A stretch of DNA of 64,000 nucleotides from Pisaster brevispinus (Eukaryota > Echinodermata > Asteroidea > Forcipulatida > Asteriidae): assembly GCA_023634235.1 (NCBI GenBank), contig JAMKCF010000015.1, forward strand, positions 3,511,698 to 3,575,697, read 5' to 3'. Below, piece by piece: positions 49,701 to 62,104 of this stretch. Under the pieces are notes generated by a model. That model searched no databases and was not told the origin of the DNA. It was given only the letters and a program-made list of their open reading frames with translations. A program made the position numbers and the translations under genes. Numbering within the stretch: the stretch's first letter is position 1; each line of letters starts with the position of its first letter.

Positions 49701-52050
49701 GAGTTTGTTAAAGTATGGGAACATTTAGGGGGGACACACCCTCTACCAAATATCGGGCGTGGTATATTTATTTCTGTGATGAAAAATAGGGTTGATTTGT
49801 CTGATATTGCCAATGACATTTCTCTTGATTTCAGACCTTTCAGCCACGTTTATGGTTAATATGCCTGCTGTATGTGAATGCAATATAAAAATGCAATAAG
49901 ATTTGTCCAAAGTATCGAGTACAGTTTAATTGGCTTTATTGTTTGCTTCAAAAATTAAAATGTGCAATCGTTTTTATCATTTTAGTTGCTGAGATCCGTA
50001 CACTTTTTAAGGACATAAATTGAAGAGCTGATTTTATTTTTATTTTTATTTTTAGGAACATTATTCTCGGAAACACACCTGGAGTTCTGACTGATGCAAA
50101 TGCCGAGCTGAATGTCGGTCTTCTACTGGCCACTTCCAGGCGCTTTGTTGAAGGATATCAACACGTTAAAAAGTGAGATGCAATTCTGATAACATTTCCT
50201 TTTTGTTTATTTGTTTGGGGCAGGGTTATTTTCAACAATATGTTCAAAACCTGCTTCATTGGATTGCTCATTTGACTTGCTGTCTCGCCTTTGTGGCTCC
50301 ATCTGATTCTTGCCTCTTATACATCTACAAGCTAGATTTAGTTTGCAACTGTCAGTCAATTTATAAATAAAAATTAGTTTCAACTATACTTTTGCTTCGA
50401 AATTATCACATTAAAACTCTGGAAATTTCCAATCCCAAAAGTCAAGATTTGAAATTGGGGGGGGGGAGGGGGCGTGGACATCAATTGTGGGGCACTGGCT
50501 TCAGGCCCTGATACACTTGCCCTCTTCACTCTACAAACTGTCCAAATTATCGTTATTTTTGTTTCAGTGGTACATGGGGAGCATGGTCACCCCTCTGGAT
50601 GTGTGGACCAGGCCTGACAGGCAGCACAGTAGGCATCATTGGCTTTGGCCGTATAGGTCAGGCCGTAGGCCAACGGCTCAAACCATTTGGAGTTGGGAGG
50701 TTTCTGTACTGCGGGCACAACCCCAAACCAGAAGCAGAGACGTTGCCAGCAGAATTTGGTACGGTTTTAGTCCAACAATTAATAGTCTTATTAGGCCTGC
50801 ATTTTTTGTTGTGCTTGAAGACCATAGAAGTCTTCCACATACTATTTTGGGGAACAAGGAAAATGATGCACATTGCTTTAATGTTTATGGGGTGGAGGAA
50901 ACGGAAGCTCCCACTTTAACCCACCAACAATCAGTGCGTTTCTCGAGACAACCCTTACCTTACTATGTCATAAATTTTAGTAGGTGGAACTGCAAGATAA
51001 CATTTTTTCAAACTGCTTTGCCAACAATCACTCAGAATGTTCCAAAATCGATAACATCTTTTTTTGCAGTATCGCAGGATGAGCTTCTCCAGCAGTCCGA
51101 TTTCATCCTCGTCTGTTGCAGTCTGACTCCCGAGACACGAGGAATGATCAATCGTGAAGCCTTCCAGAAGATGAAGAAAACAGCAATCATCATCAACACC
51201 AGCAGGTTTGGTTGTTATTTACTTTGACTTGTTTGTTTACAAGAAAATGTACGCAAGAAACTACAACAAAATGTCCACAAGAAACTACAACGATAGATGA
51301 AAGACACTATTTAAACAAAAACTTGTTTCTCTTCCAGGGGTGCTGTAGTGAACCAGGATGATCTTGTAGAAGCTTTACAGTCTGGGTCGATAGGAGCAGC
51401 CGGCCTGGATGTAACTACCCCAGAACCCCTCCCTATGGACCACCCACTACTCAACATGACAAACTGTGGTAAGTCAATGATGTATTATGCAAGGTGACCA
51501 TTCAGCTTCAGACCTGGAATGCACTATGTGATGTAGGTATGTCGGAACTTTTGAATCTTCAAAGAAGGCATGCAGGCGACTTTTGGGAATTTCTGTGGTG
51601 TCCGTCTGAATGCTGCCTTCAAAATGGCCAGAGGTGCCGTTGGTACCCACTATCAACGTGTGAACGCGGATGGATTCAATGTTCTCTCACCGAAAATACC
51701 ATGACAGGTTTTTGTTTGCTGTTTTCTCAAAACGTTAGGCACGGTATTCAACTGAAACTTTTACGGGTGACTTTATTGTATCTTTCTTGATAATTTTGTC
51801 TATAAATCAGTGTTTTGTTGACAAAAACCAAATGGTGGCCCTACTTTTAAACATTTTAAAATTATAATTTTAAATAGAAATGTTAAACTTCTAACAAATT
51901 TATTTCCTGTTTGTTTTCACCTCTGCAGTTGTTCTTCCACATATTGGTAGTGCCACCATTGAAACCAGAACGACGATGATGATGCTGGCCGCTCGGAATC
52001 TTCTAGCTGGTCTGGAAGGCAAACCAATGCCCGCTCAAGTGCCGTTGTGA
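46797..52050 (+). CDS. GRHPR: Glyoxylate/hydroxypyruvate reductase, copy 1
   Basis: There are eight exons: 46797-46873, 47974-48104, 48701-48773, 50056-50172, 50568-50758, 51070-51205, 51338-51468 and 51929-52050 (TGA). All are GT-AG and in phase, giving 325 residues, close to the 328 of vertebrate GRHPR. It is a D-2-hydroxyacid dehydrogenase that reduces glyoxylate and hydroxypyruvate with NADPH. Visible features are the substrate loop STMSVGFDH (S80-V81-G82), [11 protein letters not shown], the tryptophan-rich stretch ending WSPLWMCG, the Rossmann motif GFGRIG (158-163), and catalytic Arg242 (SRGAVV), Glu271 (TPEP) and His290 (LPHIGSAT). No peroxisomal targeting tripeptide is seen at the C-terminus (QVPL). 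A near-identical downstream paralogue follows in tandem. Intron 2 contains a TTAA-type MITE and intron 3 a 25-bp tandem repeat. Confidence 0.93.
48200..48605 (-). mobile_element. TTAA-type MITE relative in GRHPR-1 intron 2
   Basis: It shares with 56490-56882 the blocks AAACTAACCTGT, GAGATATCGCTAAAAATGC, AATACGCAATCTGAGAA, CATAACCACATTACTTC, CTCAAAATGCTTTATACTAT and ACAAACGTA at the right end. The two copies sit in different introns (2 and 1) of the paralogous genes, so they are independent insertions and not inherited from the duplication. Confidence 0.6.
49426..49525 (+). repeat. Four exact copies of a 25-bp tandem repeat
   Basis: The unit is CACAGCTGACATAGAGGGCG followed by TGCAC, repeated four times without an observed change. 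It lies in GRHPR-1 intron 3. The lack of divergence suggests recent expansion. Confidence 0.9.
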
Positions 52051-54590
52051 TACAGAACATTTCCTGAGAGAAAGCTGTTGTTATGGCTGAACTTTCTGAC
52101 GAAACAAAGTATGAGCTTCAGGGCTTGTTTCAAAAGTCTCAAAATCATGTCGGACGGAATTCTATAGAAAAACTTGCTACAATTTTTAGTTGAGGACTTT
52201 TGAATTATTTTGTTTGTATCAATGCTAAAACACAGACTGTCAGTAATGTCACAAATCATTTTTTTCCCAACTTAACAATTTTGTTTTCTTTTATTTGGAC
52301 AAAACGTCAACATGTTGGACAGAATCAATAAAAATGGATCTTCTGGGATTTTGATAAACAAATTCAAATTTTATCAAAACTTAACAGAGTTTTCTTTACT
52401 CAGGTACCATATTAGTAACAGTAACAATCATTCTTTATGTGAAGGTATCACAATTACCTTCAAATATAAACATATGAAACTATTGGATAGAGCTTTTTAA
52501 TTTCTGACTGTTTGGGTGACCACTTTTGAAACATGCCCTTCAGTGCATTCATCACCATCAGTGCTATCAACTCTTCTTGATTCTGCAGAAAGTTTCCTGA
52601 AAATAAACCAATCTTTGGATGTTCTGATGAGCAAGTTTGAAAAGCTACCTGATAACGGAAACTTTTTCCCAATTATGTTGAATGTAATTCTTAATACTCT
52701 CCTGATTGTTGTACAAAATCTCCCTGCTTGGAAAATGCAATGGTTGACAGCTCTACACCATATCCTATATGGCTGTTTTTCTAGATATGTTTACACACCA
52801 TTTTCCAGTGAAAATGGGTAAGGAAAACAATATTAATATAATAATATACATTTATACCGCGCTTAATACTATGGTTCTAAGCGCTATGGTGCTGTTGTCC
52901 TTGCTATTAGGTCAAACCAGTGTAAAAGAATACATTAACAGAAGTAGATATTATAACATCAGAAAGGTAAACAAATTAGAGAAACGAAAATAACAGAAAT
53001 CGATAAGCTGCAGATTGGGGTTGTTACTGAGATTTGAATAAGTGAGTTTTGTGTGAAAGAGAAAGTTGAGTGAAACAAATATGATCGGTTTATTGGTTGG
53101 AATAACTAAAACAATCAGTGATGTTATAAAATTGTGGCAAGAAAATGTTGAGAAAAGATAATAAATAAGAAAAAAAGAATCACTTACCGTACGCCAACTA
53201 TCTACTTTTAAGTATGTACATTCTTAAAGGTAGGGTCATACTTTGTTATGACCCTCAAAAAAGTGTATTTTTTTATCCGAAAGCCTACTTGTTATAAAGA
53301 TGGTAGTGGCAGTAAGCTTCCTGTGAAATTATCGTTTATGGAGTGCGCCCATTGATTAGAAACCAATAAAAGTATGTCAAAACATTTGAATCTCCAAAGA
53401 TTGCCCAATTACCTTTTCAGTGATTTTTTTCTTCAACAAAATGAACAATTTTGACTTGTTTTTGTCCACCCCCCCCCCGGCCCGAGAGTGGTTATGATGT
53501 GTAACGTGGTGGTATTAAATGCATTGTGGGAACTTACAATGGCCGCTATATTTGGCTTCCAACGTGGATTTTGTGTTTTCAGCATCTTTATTAAGGGTTC
53601 AAACTATATATATAAAGTTTTTTATATTGGAATATTTGTTAAATGCCAATTTCCAACTTCTCAGGCCAAGAAATACTATAAGATCATCAATCGGGCCTCA
53701 TTGCACACTGGGCCCCAAACGTTGGAGGTGATATCGTTTTTTACTGGGAAAACTACAAAATTCATTTCCCCGAGAAATGTGATAAGCCTATAATATAGCA
53801 CCCCAAACAGTGTCCCCACCAACAAAATATGATGTAACATTATTTATCATGTCATAATAATATTTTTAAAAAGCAAAGTTTTACAGCATGTGGAAAAAAA
53901 ACACGGCGAAATAATAGGGAAAAACGTATTTTTGACCAATGGGGGAAAAACAAATTGTAAAATGCCCTCTTACGGGTAAATGGTTGAATTGTAACGTCGT
54001 CATGAAGAACTTTGTTAAATAAATATTTGTAGCAAGTATTATAAAACATGCTTGAAAACTGTTGAAAATGGCCTGCTGAAAATGATATACCTTGGTAAAG
54101 AAAAGTAGTTCTGGTCGATTTTAGCCGGATCAAGTTTCATGACGGCAATATTTATAGGATCATCATTATTTCATGCATGATTTAAGGAGTGAATCATTTT
54201 TTTTGCCCGGGTACGTTTTTTTGCGGTGACATAGACGTCACTACTATCATTATTGTTGATATCTTTACGAATTAAAGAAAATTTCGTCCATTGAAATCAA
54301 GTTCAAATTTCCCGCCACTTTGGAACCACGGCTTAAGCTGTCTTGATTTAGTGTTTTTCATTTCAACTTCCGGAATATAAAATCAAATTGAAATTATGTG
54401 TGTTTGAATTTTTGTTCAGTTTTGCGAGACCTTTCCAATAATTATTAATGTACAAATACAATAAGTGGTTCGGGAGTTATGAATTAAAAAAATATTAAAC
54501 CGAGGGTTTTGTAATTTTACAATAATTAACAAATACAAAAACTAACTTGGTAAAAAGCACTGGAGAGCTGTCGATATTTAAAAAACATTT
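52051..54590. other. Intergenic between GRHPR copies
   Basis: This is the 3' flank of copy 1, with a possible AATAAA polyadenylation signal at about 52327-52332. The 101-codon plus frame at 52516-52821 resembles no known family and lacks a paralogous match. A MITE fragment begins at 53226 after TTAA with AGGTAGGGTCATACTTTG. A poly-C run lies at 53469-53478. No exon is supported. Confidence 0.5.
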
Positions 54591-54715
54591 TTAGAACAAC
54601 ACCCTTAAATTAGGGCTAGTTTGTAGAGCGCCGGAACTATACTGGGGGTCTTTGGTTCAAATCCCGCTCTAGTCAATTTTTCTTTGTTCAACCCCAAATT
54701 ATTTAAAAATTTTAC
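54540..54715 (+). mobile_element. TTAA-type MITE fragment followed by tRNA-Asn-type SINE
   Basis: The MITE part has AAAAAGCACTGGAGAGCTGTCGATATT and TTAGAACAACACCC. The SINE part begins at about 54617 (TAGGGCTAGTTTGTAGAGCGCCGG) and keeps the B box (GGTTCAAATCCCGCTC) and the tail (TTTGTTCAACCCCAAATTATTTAAA). It has lost the leader. Confidence 0.6.
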
Positions 54716-55020
54716 CCAGTTTTAAAGTGGTTCAGGGCGCTATAACTTAATAATGTTCGTGACTAAACTCTCACCCACATGCCTGTTACCCGTCAGCAGT
54801 TACTGCACACGCAAGGGCGCCTCCGTAGGTCGGCCATCGCCAGTGTGCCCGTGTGTAATAACTGGGCCGGGTGGAGAGTTCATAGTGCCGCATCCCGCAG
54901 GGGGCCTGGTTTGGCCGGCCTGTAACATTGTGTAATAAAGCAGCGCACCTCTAAATCTGCCTCGCTTGTATTTAGTGGATCCTCTCAATCGACAGCATAA
55001 GCTTTCGACATTCAACAGTC

Positions 55021-58000
55021 ATGGCCGAGGAAACGAAGAAAAAATGGAAAATATACTCTACACGTCCTCTTTTGCCATTTGTATTTGAACTGTTGAACGA
55101 GAAGTAAGTTACTAGTTAGACCATGGAGGCTCTTTCCTTCCTCCATGGTTAGACCATACTGTCGAGAGTGAGAGTGTGAGAGAGTGAGACTTGCCAAATT
55201 ATTTTGTTTAAGTGGTGGGACTGGGACTAGTTATTGTGTGGTCATGGTGTGATCATGGTGGGGCCACAGCTGTGAATCTCATTTTACCTCTTCGCTATGA
55301 CCGTCGGTAGGATCATGGAGGAAGGAAAGAGATTGGTAGGATCATGGAGGAAAAATTCTCACAGCTGTGAATCTCATTTTACCTCTTCGCTATGACCGTC
55401 GGTAGGATCATGGAGGAAAAATTCTTCCTCCATGGTAGGATCCATCCATGGGTCTATTTCTACCTGCTGTGTGAAGTAACTACTCCTAGAACTATTCGGT
55501 TCGTTCCGCTATCGTCTCCCCGACCCTCATAGGTCATCATGTACAAAATCCTATTCGAAACTTTTTCCCCTTCACGTTTATGCACCTGGACTTCTCTTTT
55601 GAAAACGGAGCTCGCCAAAATTAGGCTCTATCTATTCATTGTTTTCAAAGTGAGCTCGGGGTGGGTCCAGAAAATCCACTCCGCAAAAAAAAAGGTGCAA
55701 AAAATGATAAATTCTCATCGTTATTCGGAATCATCGCCTTCCGATAACAAAAATGGCCGCCGTCGCTTGTATCAATGGTATGCTGCGCGCAACGCTGGTT
55801 CACAATAACCAACGGTTTACGGATAAAAGGTAAGCCATTGATTATTGTGGACCAGTGTTGCACACAGAATACTATGCGAAGGCATGTCGTGGACCAGCGT
55901 TGCACGCAGCATACCAGTGATACAAGCGACGGCGGCCATTTTGTTATCGGAAGGCGACGATTCTGAATAAACGATGGGAATTTATCATTTTTTGCACCTT
56001 TTTTTTTGCGGAGTGGATTTTCTGGACCCACCCCGAGCTCACTTTGAAAACAATGAATAGATAGAGCCTAATTTTGGCGAGCTCCGTTTTCAAAAGAGAA
56101 GTCCAGGTGCATAAACGTGAAGGGGAAAAAGTTTCGAATAGGATTTTGTACATGATGACCTATGAGGGTCGGGGAGACGATAGCGGAACGAACCGAATAG
56201 TTCTAGGAGTATGAAGTAACGAGCCATGTAACCCAGTGACCATAAATGACAAGGCTCATAATTGGAGGGCATAAGGGGGCGTGTACAACATTTTTGACGT
56301 GCACCTGTTCTGGCCAAGTAAACTTGTATTTTTCATTTGCATTTTAAAAAATAAAGTAAAATAAATAAAAACATTAAAAGTCTATGGCCCTCCATGGGAG
56401 CTATAAAAAGAACCTCAGCCACTCTGCCTTGCATTTTTAAATATTAGGCTTACATTTATTTAGCCCCATAAATAGTGCCAACAATAGTACGCTGTTTAGT
56501 TGTTTTTAATCCTATATAAATGTAGATTTATATACTATAATTTAAATAAAGCTAACCTGTGAAAAAAGGTGGTAGCATTTTGGAGATATCGATGAAAATC
56601 CGGAGCTTTTATGTCCACACAGGGAGAAAAATCCATAATTGAAATACACAATCTGAGAATCGTTACTAACACTGTTAGTAAACAGTAACGTTTCTCAGAT
56701 TCAAATCTCAGATTTTCTCAGATTTTGGGGATAAAAACTGATATCTTTTTCCATAACCACATTACTTTGAAGTGAAATAGTTCTCAAAATGCTTTATACT
56801 ATGGAAAGCTGCTGTACTTCTAACCAAGAAAGTTGATTGCAATTAGTTTTAAGAGTTGATTAACAAACGTAATACCTTCCCTTTAAACCTTAACTAAAGT
56901 CTGCCACATGGGTTTCATTCGACCTCCTTCCCATCTCATTCTGATCAGTTCGCTATCTACCCCCTCATTGCCCTCAAAACCATGGAGGTAACCAATCACG
57001 TGGACGCTCTCTTCTCGTCGTTGGCATGGCCTGTCACTGATGATTCATTGTGTTTGTCCCTCCCCGTGTTTACGTTTGCGTTCACACGTGAAATAACAAA
57101 ATGGCCGAGCAATCTGCTGCAATGATTTGTCTGGTCGAACGAACGGAACCAATCAGTCAACACTATACACAGCCACAATCATTAATGATTTATAAAAGTT
57201 GATTGTTTGTTCATGGTTTCAGACAATATTTCAAAGGCACACAACATTACTTTCCTGGTATATAAACCATAAAAATATTTTCTATGGTTTACATCTAATT
57301 TTTATAAACCATGATAAATTGAGTTAAAATGTGCCAAACATTTAACTGACACAACGGCATGGCTGACACCCCATTACTGACAAACCTTTGTCAAAATTGT
57401 TATTTTGGCCTACATCCTTCTTTCTGAATTCTTCACTGAAGGGTTTGGGAGGGTAAGGGTTCAAAAAAGAGCTAAATTATAAATTAAAAAAACAAAATAA
57501 ATAAACGACTAACATCTAATAATTAATAACAGTAGCCAGGTTCTCATTCATTATGAGTACTTTTTCCACTGGTCGCAAACAATAATAACTGTAAAAATTT
57601 TGCCAACTCATTTTCCTTGTGCAGGTGTGACATAGAGCAGAGGGATCCGAACGGGAATTTCACCCTTGAGGAGCTTTGCCGAGGTGTGGCTGGCAAGGAT
57701 GGACTGTACTGCTCGTCCTTAGATAAACCTATAGCTCGAGAGGTCTTCGATGCAGCAGGTTAGAGTGTTTTACGGAACTTGGTTGACACCTGTTAGGAGA
57801 ATTACTTCATGCCTGGAATTGACATTAAGGCCATGGCCTCTTTGCCCTGGTCTTGGCCTGGGTGCTCCGTAAATAAAATAAAATATTTTCCAATGGAAGT
57901 ACCCTTTACAAAATGGGATCTTGCACTTTTCAAAGGTAAAATCAAGGCCTGTTACTCGCCGCTCAGTCCCCCCCTCTTGTCCCCTGGAAAAAAGTGATGC

Positions 58001-61000
58001 ATCTCCTAGTTGTAGCGCTGGAGAGAAACGTTCATTGAAAGATGGAATTTGGTTTCATTCAACTTGGGTTTGCCTTGTTTTGAATGAAACCTTTCATCCA
58101 TCCAACGGGTGAAAATATTCTCATCATTGTACTGATAAGGGAGGGTCTCAAAGTTGGAAATGGTTGGAACAGCCTAATTGGATCGGATACGCATCCCAGC
58201 GCATTCTCATAGACTGTTTGTTGGACTGCAGGAGCGTTCAGAATACTAATGCGTGATGCGTGTGTTCAATCATGTGGGATTGCTCGCGTACTTTGGCACA
58301 ATGATGCTGAACGGTCTGGCGGTCTGTTCTTTTGCGCCTAGAGCGTGCTCAACTTTTGAGAGGATCCCTAAACTTGTATTATTTGTGTACTAATTTCATC
58401 TTATTTTCCCACACTTTTTAACAAAAAGGCTAAAGCCATGCCTGGGGGTAAACAAAACTGAATGATCTCTCACTGGTTTATTTACGGTTACCTTTGTGTT
58501 TATTTGCAAAGAATTATTCAGCCTAAATTTCATCAAAGGACATGATTTACAAATGACTCCTACATAGGTCCAAATTTGAAAGTGGTCAGCACTACGTCAG
58601 CGGGCTTTGAACATGTTGACCTGCAACAGTTGAAAGAGAGGTAGGTCTGATATTAAATTGATGATATTTTTAGGGGGGTCATGTGATGAAAAGAGAGGTA
58701 GGGGGGCGGGGATTATGAGCCTCGTCCCTGATTATAATTTTCAATAACAGGCCCCTCCCTACGTCGTGGCCAAGTGGTCAAGGAAGCACCGGACTCGAGC
58801 TCTGGTGTTTCTGATCAGCAGAGTGAGGGTTTGAGTACTGGTCTTGTCCTACAGTTGCTTCATCCTTCAGATGGGACGTAAAGCCGTAGGTCCCTTGTGT
58901 TGTGCAAACTGAAATGCACATATAAAAGAACCCAATTACACTTACAGCCAAGAAAATGGGTTTGCTTCGGTGTTTCTGGCAGTGGCTGCTGAATGCGCTG
59001 CAGCACCTTGTAAACGGTTACATTCTTCGATATAAATGAATCTTAGATTTTGAAAAAAGTCCTTCATACCTGTAGAAAAAAAACAACGCTTTGAGGCGCC
59101 ATCAGGTGTGATAAACTGCTACATTGTAAGAACTGCGCATTATTATTCTCCATTTTTATATTTACCCCAAATGTAACCCCTATCTGCAGAAGATTGAGAG
59201 AGAAGCAAAAATTATGACTTGCATCTCATAATTATGAATCAGTACAGGTCATAAAGGTTCCCTTGTGATAATTTATTAGGTACCGGTATTTGAAATAAAA
59301 ATATATCTCCTTAAGATAATCCCTTCGCTGTCACTTCCCAGGTTATTTATTGTAAACTTGGGTGTGATCCCTGGCCATACAGCAGTTACAGGTTGAAGGG
59401 CTTCTGACTGGCACCCCAAACAAAGATATTGACAAAACAGGGGGATTGCTAGCAGTAGGGCTAGATAGCTCAGTTGGTAGAGCGCCGGCACATTAATCCA
59501 GAGGTTGCAGGTTCAAATCCCTCTCTAATCAATATTTTGTTCAACCCCCAACAAACTTTAAATTTAACCATAAAGATAACAATGTTGGTGATTTTTATGA
59601 CATAGGAATATGATATTTGATTTGATGTGCAGAAATATTCGTCTAGGCCACACCCCAGGTGTGTTGACCGATGCCACTGCTGAGTTAGCAGTCACTCTAC
59701 TTCTCTGCACCTCCAGACGTCTCATGGAAAGTTGGCAGTACCTCAAAAGGTAGATTATAAAGTAGACTTAACTGGAAGTTTGGAACACTGAAAACCAATC
59801 AAGCAGTTTTGCAGATCTACACTGAACATAAAAACAGACACAAATTTGGATGGTTGATTTCTTTACGACATTATGATTTGTAGTAAAATGTGAAAAATCA
59901 AGAACTTGTACACGATATTTCACCATTATACTCAGACTCCAATAACAACAAATACACACATGTTATGAATTAATGCCATAGTCGAAATTAACTGTTTTTA
60001 TTTTGTGCCGGATTTGTCGGAGTAATTTGCTACTTTCTCAATCCCTTTAGTCCATTTTCTAAAACTTTTGATTGTAGTTTTTGCTCAGTTTTGGTCTGTT
60101 TTTGAAGTTTTTTAGTTTTGTATTTTTTTTAATTCCAAAGTAACAAAAAGATAGATTGGTCACCCCTCTGGATGTGTGGAAGAGGCCTGACAGGCAGCAC
60201 CGTAGGCATCATTGGCTTTGGCCGTATAGGTCAGGCCGTAGGTCAACGGCTCAAACCATTTGGAGTTAGGAGGATTCTGTACTGCGGACACAACCCAAAA
60301 GAGGGCGCCAACATTTTGAGTGCGGAATTTGGTAAATTTTTCAGAATTCTCGGTTTAGTTGTGTCTTGACCAATGCCCTGCAACTCGGTTAAGCTGCAGC
60401 AAGTCATTTAAGCAAGGCATATCAGGTTTATCACTCCGCGGCAGTAGAATAAAAAGCAAGATCTAGTTCCCAAAGCACAAAATCTACACAGCTAAGTAGG
60501 TATTCACATGGTGTTACCGCAAACCGAATATACATTGGTACCTCACCATGCTACGCCTCAACAGCTGTATAGGTTTATTTTGATTGTGGCAATCAAAACA
60601 AGCAGCAGTGTGAGTTGTGGGCAATTGCCATTACCTTGACTTGCATAGACGACCAATCTATAACTAAATGTTTCAAACTGGACTCGCCTCATACAGTGTC
60701 CCAAGATGAGCTTCTCCAGCAGTCCGATTTCATCATCGTCTGTTGCAATCTGACGCAAGAGACACAAGGAATGATCAATCGTGAAGCCTTCCAGAAGATG
60801 AAGAAAACAGCGACCTTTGTCAACATCAGCAGGTAATGCCTCCCAATCACCAAGCCTACCAGAGAAACAATACAACATTCCTCTAATAAATTCATGTAAA
60901 TCATCACATTGACCACCAAAATATGGATTTTCAGTTTGTGCATTGTTGCAGAATATTATCACTCTGGCTTTAACTTCCTGAAATGGAAAATTACAGATAT

Positions 61001-62085
61001 CACCTCATGATTATGTTCCGTGTGACAATGATTGGGTTGGGGTTTGTTCCCTTCCAGGGGTGCTGTAGTGAACCAGGATGATCTTGTAGAAGCTTTACAG
61101 TCTGGGACGATAGGAGCAGCCGGCCTGGATGTAACTACCCCAGAACCCCTCCCTATGGATCACCCTCTACTCAACATGACAAACTGTGGTAAGTCAATGA
61201 TGTATTATGCAAGGTGACCATTCAGCTTCAGACTCGGATTTTTCACTTCAGGAAGGGGCAAAGTGGTCTTTTTGTTGGTGCAAAAGGCGTATATCCAGAA
61301 TAAATGTTTAGAAAATGGAAATGCTTTTGGCTACGGAGATCAGGTTTCTGTGTGCAATTCCTTGCCTGCGATGTTTTTGTCATAACTTTTTGGAATGGTA
61401 TCCCTACAAAAAAAACCGAACAAGCAAAACTTGCCCCACTTTATTAAGACAAACATGCTGAGCAATGGTATTGGCTCTTTGCACAAAATGGCGTGCCTAT
61501 CCTGTCCCCCATTTTCAGTTTTAAAATGTACAAATAGAAATTGACTCCCCAGAATGGTGGAAATGCAGAGGTGCATTCCAAATCTGCCAGTTGTAAATCC
61601 AACAATAATACAGTAGCTGATGCTGTTCTCCCCCCCCCCCAAAAAAAAAAAATAATAAAAATGGTGGACTGTGCAATCTATTGATTTGAAATTGAATATA
61701 ATCCCCTGACTCCACCCCTTCCCTTCACCCAGTGGCTTAACCAGAGGGGGTACCCCTCCCCCCTCGTGCCCCCCATAGGAGATTGAAAAATGCACAAATG
61801 AATGGTTCAATTAGAAAATAGCCCCCCAAATTACACTCCCCCCATAATGAAAATGTTTATTTACGACACTGTCTTCAACCCACCCCCCCTCCAATTAAAG
61901 AATTGGGTTTTTTTTAATAGAAATGTCAGGACAAGAAATGTAAAGTAACTTGTTTTTCTGCAGTTGTTCTTCCTCATGTTGCCAGTGCTACCATTGAAAC
62001 AAGAGAAGCCATGTTCGAGCTATCAGCTAAGAATCTCCTGGCTGGTCTAGAAGGCAAACCAATGCCCGCTGAGGTACCGCTATGA
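55021..62085 (+). CDS. GRHPR: Glyoxylate/hydroxypyruvate reductase, copy 2
   Basis: There are eight exons: 55021-55103, 57625-57758, 58568-58640, 59633-59749, 60141-60331, 60697-60832, 61058-61188 and 61964-62085 (TGA). The product is 328 residues, exactly the vertebrate length. Exon boundaries and phases equal those of copy 1. The Rossmann motif GFGRIG is at 161-166, and catalytic Arg245, Glu274 and His293 are retained. Exons 1-4 are clearly diverged from copy 1, whereas exons 5-7 are nearly the same. The substrate loop reads STTSAGFEH (S83-A84-G85), where copy 1 has SVG, and the segment before WSPLWMCG lacks the first tryptophan (NKKID in place of GTWGA). Substrate preference may therefore have shifted, but the gene looks intact. 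The exon 5 acceptor (60139-60140) was chosen to keep phase and length with copy 1. Confidence 0.9.
55265..55418 (+). repeat. Direct duplication in GRHPR-2 intron 1
   Basis: A 59-bp segment starting CACAGCTGTGAATCTCATTT and ending ATCATGGAGGAA occurs at 55265-55323 and 55360-55418. The motif GGATCATGGAGGAA occurs between them as well. The copies appear identical by eye. Confidence 0.8.
55481..56211. mobile_element. 731-bp foldback transposon with 9-bp target duplication
   Basis: The element starts TACTCCTAGAACTATTCGGT and ends in the exact inverse. TGAAGTAAC directly flanks both ends (55472-55480 and 56212-56220). The arms are roughly 325 bp each (about 55481-55805 and 55885-56211), with few mismatches, around a short unpaired centre. 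Long terminal inverted repeats with a 9-bp duplication are the hallmark of Mutator-like (MULE) elements. No transposase is encoded, so it is non-autonomous. It sits in GRHPR-2 intron 1. Confidence 0.8.
56490..56882 (-). mobile_element. TTAA-type MITE in GRHPR-2 intron 1
   Basis: The right end TACCTTCCCT is followed by TTAA at 56883-56886. It shares internal blocks with 48200-48605 and, through CAGTAACGTTTCTCAGATT and AAATAGTTCTCAAAATGC, with the general TTAA family. The left boundary is uncertain. Confidence 0.6.
56890..57600. other. GRHPR-2 intron 1, remainder
   Basis: There is no repeat with clear ends and no exon. It holds an AT-rich sequence with TATTTCAAAGGCACA and CATAAAAATATTTTCTATGG runs. 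Confidence 0.5.
58760..59045 (+). mobile_element. tRNA-Leu-derived SINE in GRHPR-2 intron 3
   Basis: Head: CGTGGCCAAGTGGTCAAGGA (A box), a CGGACTCGAGCTCTGG anticodon arm and a GGGTTTGAGTACTGG B box. Body: GGGACGTAAAGCCGTAGGTC, AAAAGAACCCAATTACACTT and CTGGCAGTGGCTGCTGAAT. It is the inverse-orientation counterpart of 18020-18345. Confidence 0.75.
59395..59550 (+). mobile_element. tRNA-Asn-type SINE in GRHPR-2 intron 3
   Basis: Leader GGCTTCTGACTGGCACCCC with CAAAGATATTGACAAA, then core GGGCTAGATAGCTCAGTTGG and GGTTCAAATCCCTCTC, then TTTTGTTCAACCCCCAAC. The loop resembles the copy at 994, with an altered anticodon region (CACATTAATCC). Confidence 0.75.
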
Positions 62086-62104
62086 TGACTAATAGCTGTT
62101 CGAA

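Noticed and set aside
52516..52821. 101-codon frame between the GRHPR genes as a new gene
   Set aside because: No recognisable motif, no splice context, overlapping frames on the other strand, and AT-rich composition like the surrounding intergenic sequence.
55539..56153. Several open frames on both strands in GRHPR-2 intron 1
   Set aside because: They are the same peptide read from the two arms of the foldback element and reflect the palindrome, not a gene.
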